Origin: Arthrobacter sp. KBS0703
GTDB taxonomy: Bacteria > Actinomycetota > Actinomycetes > Actinomycetales > Micrococcaceae
Length of the DNA stretch: 64,000 nt
Direction: 5' to 3'
Assembly (NCBI RefSeq): GCF_002008315.2
Contig: NZ_MVDG02000001.1
Location: forward strand, 2,108,001 to 2,172,000
Program-made: the position numbers and the translations under genes
Notes under the pieces: model-generated
The model's input: only the letters and a program-made list of their open reading frames with translations
The model's database searches: none
Told to the model about the DNA's origin: nothing
Part shown: positions 17,524 to 27,483 of the stretch, one piece after another
Layout: every line of letters begins with the position of its first letter
How positions within the stretch are numbered: position 1 is the stretch's first letter

Positions 17524-19493
17524 AGGATTGGCAGGCTGCCGGTGCTGGGGCGTTCCTGGCCCGGCAGGGGACGGGCAAAAGGCACCTTCGTCCCGAGAAC
17601 CTGCGCCACGACGTCGTGCGTGATCTTCTTGGCGGTGAGTCCCACCCGTTCCAGGACCTGGCCGCGGGTGCCGTGGTCAAGGAAGTCGACCGGGAGTCCG
17701 ACCTCGTTCAGGGCTGTGTCCACGCCGGCGGCGCGCATCTCCTGGCGGATCCGCGATCCGACTCCGCCGGCGCGCACGCCGTCTTCGATGCAGATGACGA
17801 GGCGGTGGTGGGATGCGAGGGCCACGATGGACCGGCGCACGGGAAGGACCCACCGGGGATCCACCACCGTGGAGCTGATCCCCTGTGCGCCGAGCCGGTT
17901 GGAGACATCCAGGGCGAGTTCGGACATGGCGCCGACGCTCACGATCAGGACATCGTTTTCGCTGGATCCGGCGGGGCGGCGGGCCAGCACATCGACGCCG
18001 TCGCCCAGCCGTTCTATGGCTTCGACTTCCGCGCCGACACTGCCCTTGGAGAACCTGACCACGCTGGGGGCGTCCTTGATGGCGACCGCTTCCCGGAGCT
18101 CCTCGCGGAGGCGGGAGGCATCGCGGGGTGCGGCGAGGTGGAGTCCGGGAACGATCTGGACCATGGCCATGTCCCACATGCCGTGGTGGCTGGCGCCGTC
18201 CGGGCCGGTCACGCCGGCCCGGTCCAGGACGATCGTCACGCCCGCCTTGTGCAGGGCCACATCCATGAGCAGCTGGTCGAACGCCCGGTTGAGGAACGTG
18301 GCGTAGATGGCCACCACCGGGTGGAGTCCGCCGAAGGCCATGCCGGCCGCGGACGTGAGGGCATGCTGTTCGGCGATTCCGACGTCGATGACCCGCTCAG
18401 GGTGGCGCGCGGCGAACTTGTGCAGCCCTACGGGGATTAGCATGGCGCCGGTGATGCCGACGATGTCCGGGCGTTCGTCCGCGATATCGGCAATTTCATT
18501 GGCAAAGACGGAGGTCCAGGACTGGGCGCCCGAGCCTTCGGTGGGCTCGCCGGTCTCGGGATCGATGACGCCGACGGCGTGGAACTGGTCCGCCTCGTGG
18601 GCGCGGGCCGGGGCGTAGCCGTGGCCCTTCTCCGTGATGGCATGGACGATCACCGGCCCGGCGTACTGCTTGGCCTGCGCGAGGGCGTGCTCCATGGCGT
18701 GGAGGTTGTGCCCGTCCACGGGCCCGATGTACTTCATGCCCAGGTCCTCGAACATGCCCTGGGGTGCCCACCAGTCCTTGATGCCCTTTTTCATGGCGTG
18801 CAGGCTGCGGTAGGTCAGCTGGCCGAGCGGGCCGCCGTTCTGGAGCTTCTGCTTCCACCAGTCCAGGGTGCCCTCGTAGGCCGGGGCCGTGCGGAAGGAG
18901 TCGATGGTGGGGCGCAGCGAGGCCAGGTAGTCGGCGAAGCCGCCCACCGTGGGCGCATACGAGCGGCCGTTGTCGTTGACGACGATCACCACGCGGCGCT
19001 TCTTGTCCGCGGCGATGTTGTTGATGGCCTCCCAGGCCATGCCGCCGGTCAGGGCGCCGTCGCCCACCACCGCAATGACGTAACGGTCGCCGTCGCCGGT
19101 CAGCTGACGGGCCCGTGAAATGCCGTCCGCCCAGGACAGCGAGGAGGACGCGTGCGAGCTCTCCACGATGTCGTGTTCGGATTCGCCGCGCGCCGGATAG
19201 CCGGACATGCCGCCCTGCTGGCGCAGGGTGCCGAAGTCCTGCCGGCCGGTCAGGAGTTTGTGCACGTAGGACTGGTGCCCGGTGTCAAACACGATGCTGT
19301 CCCGGGGCGAGTCAAAGATGCGGTGCACGGCCATGGTGAGTTCCACGACGCCGAGATTGGGTCCGAGGTGTCCACCGGTCTGTGAGACGTTGCTGATCAG
19401 GAATTTCCGGATGTCGGTAGCCAGCTGTTCGAGCTGCGCTGCGGACAATTTGCTCAGGTCCTGCGGGTTCCGGATGGTCTCCAAGATTCCCAA
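17520..19493 (-). CDS. dxs: 1-deoxy-D-xylulose-5-phosphate synthase
   Basis: A 657-residue, TPP-dependent enzyme condensing pyruvate and glyceraldehyde 3-phosphate, the first step of the MEP isoprenoid pathway. It shows [17 protein letters not shown], the substrate-site [16 protein letters not shown], the TPP/Mg motif [13 protein letters not shown] with its asparagines, and the transketolase catalytic glutamate in [10 protein letters not shown]. Length is normal. ATG 19493 follows GGAGGGG. It heads a coupled operon with DUF402 and an unknown gene. Confidence 0.97.
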   Translation of the reverse strand: MGILETIRNPQDLSKLSAAQLEQLATDIRKFLISNVSQTGGHLGPNLGVVELTMAVHRIFDSPRDSIVFDTGHQSYVHKLLTGRQDFGTLRQQGGMSGYPARGESEHDIVESSHASSSLSWADGISRARQLTGDGDRYVIAVVGDGALTGGMAWEAINNIAADKKRRVVIVVNDNGRSYAPTVGGFADYLASLRPTIDSFRTAPAYEGTLDWWKQKLQNGGPLGQLTYRSLHAMKKGIKDWWAPQGMFEDLGMKYIGPVDGHNLHAMEHALAQAKQYAGPVIVHAITEKGHGYAPARAHEADQFHAVGVIDPETGEPTEGSGAQSWTSVFANEIADIADERPDIVGITGAMLIPVGLHKFAARHPERVIDVGIAEQHALTSAAGMAFGGLHPVVAIYATFLNRAFDQLLMDVALHKAGVTIVLDRAGVTGPDGASHHGMWDMAMVQIVPGLHLAAPRDASRLREELREAVAIKDAPSVVRFSKGSVGAEVEAIERLGDGVDVLARRPAGSSENDVLIVSVGAMSELALDVSNRLGAQGISSTVVDPRWVLPVRRSIVALASHHRLVICIEDGVRAGGVGSRIRQEMRAAGVDTALNEVGLPVDFLDHGTRGQVLERVGLTAKKITHDVVAQVLGTKVPFARPLPGQERPSTGSLPIL

Positions 19494-19560
19494 CGGCCCC
19501 TCCTTCGATGGTAGACGTGCCTTTTAACTCTAACGCCTCTGCCGTTGCCGCCGCGCCGGA

Positions 19561-19604
19561 ACGCGAAAGCCCCGGCTGGTCTGTGACCGGCCGGGGCCTT
19601 CGCG
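19561..19604 (-). terminator. Hairpin terminator after acnA
   Basis: ACGCGAAAGCCCCGGC (19561-19576) can pair with GCCGGGGCCTTCGCGT, which ends near 19604, forming a long stem with small mismatches. It lies between the acnA stop and dxs, and both genes are on the minus strand. Confidence 0.6.
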
Positions 19605-19634
19605 TGCGTTACCGGTATTGGCCGGCGACTCCGC

Positions 19635-22445
19635 CTAGTTCGCGGAGATCTGGCGCAGAACGTACTGCAGGATGCCGCCGTTGCGGTAGTAGTCGGCTTC
19701 GCCCGGGGTATCGATGCGGAGCACGGCATCGAACGACTTGGCGGTGCCGTCTTCGGCGGTGGCCGTGACCTTGAGGGTCTTCGGCGTGGTGCCTTCGTTC
19801 AGGGCGGTGACGCCCTCAACAGCGAAGGTTTCCGTGCCCGTCAGCCCCAGGGTGGCAGCGGACTCGCCGGCCGGGAACTGCAGCGGAAGGACACCCATGC
19901 CGATCAGGTTCGAGCGGTGGATGCGCTCGTAGCTTTCGGCGATGACAGCCTTGACGCCCAGCAGCGCGGTGCCCTTGGCGGCCCAGTCGCGGGACGAGCC
20001 GGAACCGTACTCCTTGCCTGCCAGGACCACCAGCGGGGTGCCGGCTGCCTGGTAGTTCTGGGCGGCGTCGTAGACGTAAGCCTGCGGGCCGTCCGCCTGG
20101 GTGAAGTCGCGGGTGAAGCCGCCCTCCACGCCGTCAAGCAGCTGGTTCTTGATCCGGATGTTGGCGAACGTGCCGCGGATCATGACCTCGTGGTTGCCAC
20201 GGCGCGAGCCGTAGGAGTTGAAGTCCTTGCGCTCCACGCCGTTGGCCAGCAGGTACTGGCCGGCCGGGGTGTCCGACTTGAACGAGCCGGCCGGGGAGAT
20301 GTGGTCCGTGGTGACGGAATCGCCGAGCTTCAGCAGCACCCGGGCGCCGGAAATGTCCGTGACTGGCTCCGGCTGTGCCTTCATGCCTTCGAAGTAAGGG
20401 GGTTTCCGGACATACGTGGACTTCTCGTCCCAGGCGAAGGTGTCGCCGGCCGGGGTGTCGAGGGCCTTCCAGCGGTCGTCGCCGTCGAAGACGCCCTCGT
20501 AGCCGCGGGCGAACATTTCCTTGTCGATCGAGGAATCGATGACCTGCTGGACCTCGACCGGGTTCGGCCAGATGTCCTTCAGGAAGACATCGTTGCCGGC
20601 CTCGTCCTGGCCCAGGGCGTCGGTGTCGAAGTCGAAGTCCATGGAACCGGCCAGGGCGTAGGCGATGACCAGCGGCGGGGAGGCCAGGTAGTTCATCTTT
20701 ACGTCCGGGTTGATCCGGCCTTCGAAGTTGCGGTTACCGGACAGAACGGCGGTGACGGAAAGGTCGTTGGCCTGGATGGCCTCGGAGATTTCGGCGTCCA
20801 GCGGTCCGGAGTTTCCGATGCAGGTGGCGCAGCCGTAGCCCACGATGTAGAAGCCGAGCTTCTCCAGGTACGGGGTGAGGCCGGACTTCTCGTAGTAGTC
20901 GGTGACGACCTTGGAGCCGGGAGCAACCGAGGTCTTGACCCACGGCTTGGAGGCCAGTCCCTTGTCCACGGCGTTGCGCGCCAGCAGGGCTGCGGCGAGC
21001 ATCACGGACGGGTTGGACGTGTTGGTGCAGGACGTGATCGACGCGATGGATACCGCGCCGTGGTCCAGCTCGAACTCGCGGCCGTCTTCGGTGACAACGT
21101 GCACCGGGTTGGACGGGCGCCCTGCGGCGCCGTTGGCTGCGGACTCAACGCGTGCCGTTTCCGTGGTGTGGGAATCGGCGTGCGTGAAGGAGGGCGGATC
21201 CGAGGCCGGGAAGGACTCTTCCAGGGACTCGTCGACGCTGCCGTCTTCGATGCTCACGTAGTTGTGGATGTCCTTGCGGAACTGCTCCTTGGCATCCGTG
21301 AGCACGATGCGGTCCTGGGGACGCTTCGGGCCGGAGATGGAGGGAACAACCGTGGACAGGTCCAGCTCGAGGTACTCGGAGAACTTGATCTCGTGCGAAG
21401 GATCGTGCCAGAGGCCCTGTTCCTTCGCGTAGGCCTCGACGAGGGCGACGTTCTCCTCGGAGCGGCCGGTGAGGCGCAGGTACTCGATGGTGACGTCGTC
21501 GATCGGGAACATGGCGGCCGTGGAGCCGAACTCCGGGCTCATGTTGCCGATGGTGGCGCGGTTGGCCAGCGGCACTGCCGCCACACCCTCGCCGTAGAAC
21601 TCCACGAACTTGCCCACAACACCGTGCTTGCGCAGCTGTTCGGTGATGGTCAGCACGACGTCGGTGGCCGTGGCGCCGGCCGGGATGGACCCGGTCAGCT
21701 TGAAGCCCACGACGCGCGGGATCAGCATGGACACGGGCTGGCCCAGCATTGCGGCCTCGGCTTCGATGCCGCCGACGCCCCAGCCGAGCACGCCCAGGCC
21801 GTTGACCATGGTGGTGTGCGAGTCGGTGCCGACGCAGGTGTCCGGGTAGGCCCGGACGACGCCGTCAATTTCGCGGGTCATGACGGTGCGGGCCAGGTAT
21901 TCGATGTTCACCTGGTGCACGATGCCGGTTCCCGGCGGGACGACCTTGAAGTCATCAAACGCGGTCTGGCCCCAGCGCAGGAACTGGTAGCGCTCACCAT
22001 TGCGCTGGTATTCGATCTCCATGTTGCGCTCCAGTGCGCCGGAGTTACCGAATGCGTCGATCTGCACCGAGTGGTCAATCACCATCTCGGCAGGTGCCAG
22101 CGGGTTCACCCTCTTCGGATCGCCGCCCAGCTCCTTGACCGCTTCACGCATGGTGGCCAGGTCAACAACGCAGGGCACGCCAGTGAAGTCCTGCATGATC
22201 ACGCGCGCCGGCGTGAACTGGATTTCAGTGTCGGGCTCGGCATTGGGATCCCAACCGGCCAGTGCTCGGACGTGATCGGCCGTGATGTTCGCGCCGTCCT
22301 CGGTCCTCAACAGGTTTTCAAGCAATACCTTGAGGCTGAACGGAAGGTTTTCTGCACCTTCAACGGAGTTCAACCGGAAAATTTCGTATTCGGTACCGGC
22401 TACATTAAGTTTGCCTTTTGAACCGAAGCTGTCCACAATGCTCAT
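19635..22445 (-). CDS. acnA: Aconitate hydratase A
   Basis: A 936-residue aconitase, interconverting citrate and isocitrate in the TCA cycle through a 4Fe-4S cluster. The cluster cysteines are visible in [17 protein letters not shown] and in [35 protein letters not shown] and the C-terminal swivel domain with [20 protein letters not shown] are also typical. ATG 22445 follows GAGAGGAGTCCT. An isolated acidic/Ser-rich insert (about residues 400-440, [12 protein letters not shown]) is common in actinobacterial enzymes. A palindrome at 22498 lies in its promoter. Confidence 0.97.
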   Translation of the reverse strand: MSIVDSFGSKGKLNVAGTEYEIFRLNSVEGAENLPFSLKVLLENLLRTEDGANITADHVRALAGWDPNAEPDTEIQFTPARVIMQDFTGVPCVVDLATMREAVKELGGDPKRVNPLAPAEMVIDHSVQIDAFGNSGALERNMEIEYQRNGERYQFLRWGQTAFDDFKVVPPGTGIVHQVNIEYLARTVMTREIDGVVRAYPDTCVGTDSHTTMVNGLGVLGWGVGGIEAEAAMLGQPVSMLIPRVVGFKLTGSIPAGATATDVVLTITEQLRKHGVVGKFVEFYGEGVAAVPLANRATIGNMSPEFGSTAAMFPIDDVTIEYLRLTGRSEENVALVEAYAKEQGLWHDPSHEIKFSEYLELDLSTVVPSISGPKRPQDRIVLTDAKEQFRKDIHNYVSIEDGSVDESLEESFPASDPPSFTHADSHTTETARVESAANGAAGRPSNPVHVVTEDGREFELDHGAVSIASITSCTNTSNPSVMLAAALLARNAVDKGLASKPWVKTSVAPGSKVVTDYYEKSGLTPYLEKLGFYIVGYGCATCIGNSGPLDAEISEAIQANDLSVTAVLSGNRNFEGRINPDVKMNYLASPPLVIAYALAGSMDFDFDTDALGQDEAGNDVFLKDIWPNPVEVQQVIDSSIDKEMFARGYEGVFDGDDRWKALDTPAGDTFAWDEKSTYVRKPPYFEGMKAQPEPVTDISGARVLLKLGDSVTTDHISPAGSFKSDTPAGQYLLANGVERKDFNSYGSRRGNHEVMIRGTFANIRIKNQLLDGVEGGFTRDFTQADGPQAYVYDAAQNYQAAGTPLVVLAGKEYGSGSSRDWAAKGTALLGVKAVIAESYERIHRSNLIGMGVLPLQFPAGESAATLGLTGTETFAVEGVTALNEGTTPKTLKVTATAEDGTAKSFDAVLRIDTPGEADYYRNGGILQYVLRQISAN

Positions 22446-22497
22446 CGCAGGACTCCTCTCGCAACAGTTTCATCTTTGTCGCGCGGTAGACCGCTTG

Positions 22498-22519
22498 CTA
22501 GTTAGGGGAACCTAATTAG
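22498..22519. promoter_or_regulatory. Palindrome in the acnA promoter
   Basis: CTAGTTAGG and CCTAATTAG (8 of 9 positions symmetric) flank GGAA, 53 bp upstream of the acnA start. It looks like a dimeric operator. The TTAGG/CCTAA half-sites recall DtxR/IdeR iron boxes but the spacing differs, so the protein is not identified. Confidence 0.5.
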
Positions 22520-22597
22520 TGCAGGCCCTGACAAATTGCATGGGTCAACCGTGATTACGGAGCGCGACGTGGGACTACTAGGCCCATAGTAGTGGTA

Positions 22598-23971
22598 TCA
22601 GCCGCGGGGAGTCAGCAGTGCCACCGTCTCCAGGTGGTGGGTGTGCGGGTACAGGTCGAAGGCCCGAAGCGCCGACAGGGACCAGCCGCCCTGCTGGAAG
22701 TACCCGATGTCGCGGGCAAACGATGCCGGGTCGCAGGACACGTAGGCGATGGCACGGGGGCTTGAGGCCACCAACTGGTTGACCACTGCCTTGCCTGCTC
22801 CGGCGCGCGGCGGATCCAGCAGGAGGGCGTCAAAGCTGCGCGGCCGCTCGCGCAGCACGCGCTCCACGCGGCCCTGCACGATTTCGACCTGCGGTGCACC
22901 GTGCAGGTTTTTCCGCGCGTCCCGGCTCGTTCCGGGCGCGCCTTCCACCGACAGCACCGAACCTGTCTCGCCGACGGCGTCCGCGAGCGGTGCCGTGAAC
23001 AGCCCGGCCCCGGCGTAGAGATCGGCTACCGCCGCGCCCGGCTCCAGGAACCCGCCGTCGTGCAGGAAGCCCGTCACGGCGCCCACCAGCGTCTCCGGGG
23101 CGTCGCGGTGGATCTGCCAGAAGCCGGCACCCGTGACCCTGTAGTCGTGCCCGGCGGCGGACTCCTGCACCCACGTGCGGCCGCGCAGCTGCAGCGTCTC
23201 GTCCTTGAGGGGATCGTAGCTCGCCACGGAAACGTCCGCGGGAAGCTGGGCGAGGATGGTGCTGAGCCGTTTGGCGCGGGTCCCGGGCGCCGGTGCCAGG
23301 AGCACCAGCGCCCGCGAGCCGTTGGCCGGCACCGCCACCTCCACGCGCTCGATGCCCTGCAGGTCGATCTCCCACAGGCGCAGGGCGTTGACGCCGTCAA
23401 CGGCGAGTGGCATCTCCCGCACCGGAATGATGTGGTCCGAGCGGTGGGCGTGCATTCCCAGCTTTCCGGCGGCGGTCACCGCAAAACTCGCCCGCGTGCG
23501 CCACGCGAGGCCGTCACCGCCGTCGTTGGTTGCCGCGTCTGCGGCGCTGGCCGCGCCCACCGGCTCAACATCGGTGGACAGTTCGACGCCGGCCAGCCGC
23601 TTGAGCTGTTCGGTCAGTACCTCACCCTTCAGGCTGCGCTGGCGGGACAGGGAGACGTGGCCCAGTTCGGCACCGCCCACCGGCGGGTGCCCGTGGGCCC
23701 AGGAACTGGAGGAGTCGGCCACACGCCAGAAGTGCGGGACACGGTCGGGCGACGGTTCGAGGACGTCCACGACGTCGGCGCGCCAGAATTTGGCGGACTC
23801 TCCCGCGTCGGTGAGCCGGATCCGGGCGCGTTCCCCGGGGATGCCGTGACGGACGAACACCACCCGGCCTTCGTGGCGTGCCACGCAGTGGCCGCCGTGG
23901 GCCACGGGGCCGATGTCCACGACCAGTTCGGCGCCGATTGAATGGGTGGTCTGGGTGTCCGGCACGCTCAT
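22598..23971 (-). CDS. Class I SAM-dependent RNA m5U methyltransferase (TrmA/RlmD-like)
   Basis: A 457-residue RNA methyltransferase, equivalent to Rv2689c. An N-terminal TRAM domain (LVVDIGPVAHGGHCVARHEG, residues about 13-70) precedes the catalytic domain. That domain has the SAM site VADLYAGAGLFTAPLA, LLLDPPRAGAGKAVV and the nucleophile cysteine in YVSCDPASFARD. The 4Fe-4S cysteines of RlmD (CPxxxxCGGC region) are absent here: the matching stretch around VPHFWRVADSSSSWAHGHPP has none. ATG 23971 is chosen because it overlaps the permease stop by four bases (ATGA). Confidence 0.88.
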   Translation of the reverse strand: MSVPDTQTTHSIGAELVVDIGPVAHGGHCVARHEGRVVFVRHGIPGERARIRLTDAGESAKFWRADVVDVLEPSPDRVPHFWRVADSSSSWAHGHPPVGGAELGHVSLSRQRSLKGEVLTEQLKRLAGVELSTDVEPVGAASAADAATNDGGDGLAWRTRASFAVTAAGKLGMHAHRSDHIIPVREMPLAVDGVNALRLWEIDLQGIERVEVAVPANGSRALVLLAPAPGTRAKRLSTILAQLPADVSVASYDPLKDETLQLRGRTWVQESAAGHDYRVTGAGFWQIHRDAPETLVGAVTGFLHDGGFLEPGAAVADLYAGAGLFTAPLADAVGETGSVLSVEGAPGTSRDARKNLHGAPQVEIVQGRVERVLRERPRSFDALLLDPPRAGAGKAVVNQLVASSPRAIAYVSCDPASFARDIGYFQQGGWSLSALRAFDLYPHTHHLETVALLTPRG

Positions 23972-25947
23972 TGGATGTCCTGCAGTTTCTTTGCTTCTTC
24001 GGATGATTTGAGTTGCCACGGAACGCTGGCGACCATGACCCCGGGCTCAAAGTGGAGCCGGGTCTTGATCCGCAGCGCCGTCTGGTTGTGGACCAGTTGC
24101 TCCCACCACTTGCCCACCACGTATTCCGGGATGTACACCACGATGAGGTCGCGGGGAGAGTCCCGGCGCATGCTCTTGATGTAATCCATGATCGGGGTGA
24201 TGGTCTCGCGGTAGGGGCTCGCGAGCACCGTCAGCGGCACCGGGATTTCGAGCTTGTCCCAGTCGGCCAGCGTATGCGCCGTTTCCTCGGCGTTGATGTC
24301 CACGGTGATCGCATCCAGCCGGGAAGGGCGGGAGGCGCGGGCGTAGGCGAGGGCCCGGAGGACGGGCTTCCGGACGTGGGACACGAGCAGCACGGCATGG
24401 ACGCGGGTCGGGAGCGCGCGGGGCGAGGAGTCCTCGTCCACGGCCAGTTCCTTGGCCACGTTGTCGTAGTGGGCGCGGATGCTCCACATGATCAGGAACA
24501 GCACGAACATCGCCAGCAGGGCGATCCAGGCGCCCTGCTCGAACTTGGTGATGAGCACGATCACCAGCACCAGCGCCGTCATGCCGAAGCCGATCATGTT
24601 GATGGTGCGGGACTTGATCATGCGGCGGCGCAGCGCCTTGTCCTTGGCCAGCTTCAGCTCCCGGCCCCAGTGCCGGACCATGCCGATCTGGCTCATGGTG
24701 AACGAAATGAAGACGCCCACGATGTACAGCTGAATGAGCTTGGTGACGTCGGCGTTGAAGGCGAGGATGAGCACGAGCGCACCGGCGGCCAGGGCGAGGA
24801 CGCCGTTGCTGAACGCCAGCCTGTCGCCGCGGGTGCGCAGCTGGCGGGGAAGGTAGCCGTCCTGGGCGAGGATGGATCCCAGGACCGGGAAGCCGTTGAA
24901 GGCCGTGTTGGAGGCAAACACGAGGATGACGCCGGTGGCGGCGACCACGATGTAGAAGGGGATGGAGCCGGCCCCGAAAATTGTCTGCGCAATCTGGCTG
25001 ATGGCCGGGTTCTGGATGTAGTCCTCCGGCAGCGGCTTGCCGTTCAGCAGGAACTCTTTGGCCGGGTCCAGGACGATGTGAACCTTCGTGGCGTTGGCAA
25101 GGTAGATGATGCCGGCCAGCATGGCCGAACCGATGACACCTAGCAACAGCAGCGTGGTGGCCGCGTTTTTGCTCTTCGGCTTTTGGAAGTTGGGGACACC
25201 GTTGCTGATGGCTTCCACCCCGGTCAGGGCGGCGGCTCCGGAGGAAAATGCGCGGAGCAGCAGGAACGCCCCGGCCAGTCCGACGAGGCCCTGATCGAAA
25301 CCCGGGTCCGGGACAATGGTGAACGCGGCCGACGGCGCCTCGCCAAGCTGGCCTGTTACCGCCTGGAACACGCCGACGGCGGTCATGCCCAGGATCGACG
25401 CCATGAAGATGTAGGTGGGCACGGCAAACACGCTGCCGGCCTCCTTGATGCCGCGCAGGTTGACGAGCGCCAGGATCACCACGCCGATGGTGGCGATGAT
25501 GGCCTGCTGGCCGTGGAGCGACGGAACGGCGGTGGTGAGGTACGCGGCCGCCGACGACATCGACACGGCCACGGTGAGCACGTAGTCCACGAGCAGCGCG
25601 GAAGCCACGGTCAGGCCGGCGAACTTCCCCAGGTTCACGTTCGCGATCTCGTAGTCACCGCCACCGGAGGGGTAGGCGTGGACGTTCTGCCGGTAGGAGG
25701 CCACGACCGTCAGCAGGACCACCATGACGGCTAGGCCGACGAGCGGCGAGAACGCCACGGCGCTGACGCCTGCCAAGGCCAGCGTGAGCAGGATCTCGTC
25801 CGGAGCGTATGCCACGGACGACAAAGCGTCCGAGGCGAAAATGGGCAGCGCGATCCGCTTCGGCAACAGCGTGTGGGCCAGCCGGTCGTTCCGGAAGGGC
25901 CGCCCCACCAGCACCCGCTTCACGGCATTCAAAATTGTCAGCACCAC
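23968..25947 (-). CDS. APC-superfamily permease with cytosolic C-terminal domain
   Basis: A 659-residue transporter with about 12 membrane spans, carrying the APC-type N-terminus (LPIFASDALSSVAYAPDEIL, PSGGGDYEIANVNLG) and VNLRGIKEAGSVFAVPTYIF. A roughly 150-residue soluble tail (TRVHAVLLVSHVRKPVLRAL) resembles a UspA-like regulatory domain. The same gene (Rv2690c-like) lies beside trmA-like and ceoBC genes in mycobacteria. Divergence from the potassium RCK pair hints at a role in potassium or amino-acid transport; the substrate is unproven. Confidence 0.85.
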   Translation of the reverse strand: MVLTILNAVKRVLVGRPFRNDRLAHTLLPKRIALPIFASDALSSVAYAPDEILLTLALAGVSAVAFSPLVGLAVMVVLLTVVASYRQNVHAYPSGGGDYEIANVNLGKFAGLTVASALLVDYVLTVAVSMSSAAAYLTTAVPSLHGQQAIIATIGVVILALVNLRGIKEAGSVFAVPTYIFMASILGMTAVGVFQAVTGQLGEAPSAAFTIVPDPGFDQGLVGLAGAFLLLRAFSSGAAALTGVEAISNGVPNFQKPKSKNAATTLLLLGVIGSAMLAGIIYLANATKVHIVLDPAKEFLLNGKPLPEDYIQNPAISQIAQTIFGAGSIPFYIVVAATGVILVFASNTAFNGFPVLGSILAQDGYLPRQLRTRGDRLAFSNGVLALAAGALVLILAFNADVTKLIQLYIVGVFISFTMSQIGMVRHWGRELKLAKDKALRRRMIKSRTINMIGFGMTALVLVIVLITKFEQGAWIALLAMFVLFLIMWSIRAHYDNVAKELAVDEDSSPRALPTRVHAVLLVSHVRKPVLRALAYARASRPSRLDAITVDINAEETAHTLADWDKLEIPVPLTVLASPYRETITPIMDYIKSMRRDSPRDLIVVYIPEYVVGKWWEQLVHNQTALRIKTRLHFEPGVMVASVPWQLKSSEEAKKLQDIQ

Positions 25948-26037
25948 ACAAAGTTAGTCTGATTCGGACGCGATGTCATGGCAGGATTCCGGCGGTAGAG
26001 TCTTACGGAGCAGTCGGCGAGAAGTTGAGGAGACAGT

Positions 26038-26709
26038 GTGGCGCACTTCGTGATCATGGGTTGTGGACGCGTAGGGGCAACCCTGGCGCACACGCTGGAG
26101 GATGCAGGCCATTCCGTGGCCATCATCGACCAGGATGACCGCGCATTCCGCCGGCTCCGTTCCGGCTTCACCGGCCGGAAAGTGACGGGCGTCGGCTTTG
26201 ACCGTGACACGCTCAAGCAGGCCGGTGTCGCCGACGCGTACGCCTTCGCCGCGGTGTCCAGCGGCGACAATTCCAACATCCTCGCCACGCGGGTGGCCCG
26301 CGAAACCTTCCATGTACCGCACGTCGTCGCCAGGATCTACGATCCGGGCCGTGCCGAGATCTACCAGCGCCTGGGCATCCCCACAGTCGCGGCAGTGCGC
26401 TGGAGCGCCGACCAGGTCCTCAGGCGGATCCTGCCGGAACAGCACCTCGCCGGTGACTTCCGCGAGCCGTCCGGCCGCCTGGTGCTGGCCGAACTCGAAC
26501 TGGATCCCGCCTGGATCGGCCATACCGTGTCCTCGATCGAGAAGGCCGCCGATGTCCGCGTCGCGTACCTGACCCGGTTCGGCGAAGGCGTCCTTCCTTC
26601 CCCCGGCACCTCGTACCAGGAAGGCGATACCGTCCACGCCATGCTGCGTGTGGACCGCAGCGCCGAAGTGGCCCATGTTCTGGCCAAAGCACCCGCCAAG
26701 GAGTCTTAA
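26038..26709 (+). CDS. ceoB: TrkA-type potassium uptake regulator (CeoB)
   Basis: A 223-residue RCK protein with an N-terminal NAD-binding fold (FVIMGCGRVGATLAHTLEDA, then VAIIDQDDRAF) and a C-terminal RCK-C/TrkA-C domain ending near residue 220. It gates potassium transport in response to nucleotides. Start is GTG 26038 behind GAGGAGACA. The next gene begins at the base after its stop. Equivalent to Rv2691. Confidence 0.92.
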   Translation: MAHFVIMGCGRVGATLAHTLEDAGHSVAIIDQDDRAFRRLRSGFTGRKVTGVGFDRDTLKQAGVADAYAFAAVSSGDNSNILATRVARETFHVPHVVARIYDPGRAEIYQRLGIPTVAAVRWSADQVLRRILPEQHLAGDFREPSGRLVLAELELDPAWIGHTVSSIEKAADVRVAYLTRFGEGVLPSPGTSYQEGDTVHAMLRVDRSAEVAHVLAKAPAKES

Positions 26710-27483
26710 GTGAAAGTCGTCATCGTCGGAGCCGGAAGCGTGGGCTCCTCGATCGCCCGTGAGCTGCTTTCCCACAAGCACGAGATCCTGCTCATCGATC
26801 TCAAACCGGAAGTCATTGGCCGGAGCGGGCTGCGCGGGGCGCACTGGCTGGTCGGTGACGCGTGCGAGCTCAGCACCCTGCAGGACGCGAAGCTCGACGA
26901 CGCGGATGTGGTGGTGTCGGCCACGGGTGATGACAAGGTGAACCTCGTCGTGTCACTGCTGGCCAAGACCGAGTTCGGCGTCGGGCGCACCGTGGGGCGC
27001 GTCAACAACCCGAAGAACGACTGGATGTTCAATGATTCCTGGGGCGTCGACGTCGCCGTCAACACGCCGCAGCTCATGACGGCCCTCGTGGAGGAAGCGG
27101 TGGAGATCGGAGACCTCGTGCGGCTGCTCACGCTGCAGACCGGAGTGTCGTCGCTCGTGGAGTTCACGGTGCCCCATGACTCGCACGCGATCGGGCTGAC
27201 CGTGGGCGACATCGACTGGCCGGAGGACTCGACGCTCGTGGCCATCCTGCGGGACCAGGCCCCGATTACCCCCAGCCGGGACGACGTGATCGACGGGGGC
27301 GACGAACTGTTCTTCGTCACCACCATCGCCGCGGAGGACCAGCTGCGAGAACTCCTGTCACCCGGTTCCAGCGTAGGATCCGGCGCCGGTGAAGAGTCAG
27401 CAGGGGAAGCCGGGGCGCAGTTGCCGGCCGCCGTGCAGACCCGGCTGGATCAGTCGCCGGAGGCTGACGGCTTCGACGGCTGA
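26710..27483 (+). CDS. ceoC: TrkA-type potassium uptake regulator (CeoC)
   Basis: A 257-residue second RCK protein with Rossmann motif VVIVGAGSVGSSIARELLSH and LIDLKPE, plus a TrkA-C-like half containing LTVGDIDWPEDSTLVAILRD. Start is GTG 26710, immediately after the ceoB stop, as in the Rv2691-Rv2692 pair. The two probably assemble as a regulatory ring on a transporter. The last about 40 residues are low-complexity, and the 3' end overlaps the convergent DUF3159 gene by 34 bp. Confidence 0.92.
   Translation: MKVVIVGAGSVGSSIARELLSHKHEILLIDLKPEVIGRSGLRGAHWLVGDACELSTLQDAKLDDADVVVSATGDDKVNLVVSLLAKTEFGVGRTVGRVNNPKNDWMFNDSWGVDVAVNTPQLMTALVEEAVEIGDLVRLLTLQTGVSSLVEFTVPHDSHAIGLTVGDIDWPEDSTLVAILRDQAPITPSRDDVIDGGDELFFVTTIAAEDQLRELLSPGSSVGSGAGEESAGEAGAQLPAAVQTRLDQSPEADGFDG

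Noticed and set aside
19917..22421. A long open frame on the plus strand across aconitase
   Set aside because: It is the antisense shadow of acnA in GC-rich DNA. It has no ribosome site or recognisable domain, while the minus strand encodes a complete aconitase.
22498..22519. A DtxR/IdeR iron box upstream of acnA
   Set aside because: Half-sites look similar, but the spacing between TTAGG and CCTAA is 4 bases, not the 9 of the consensus. Kept only as an unassigned palindrome.
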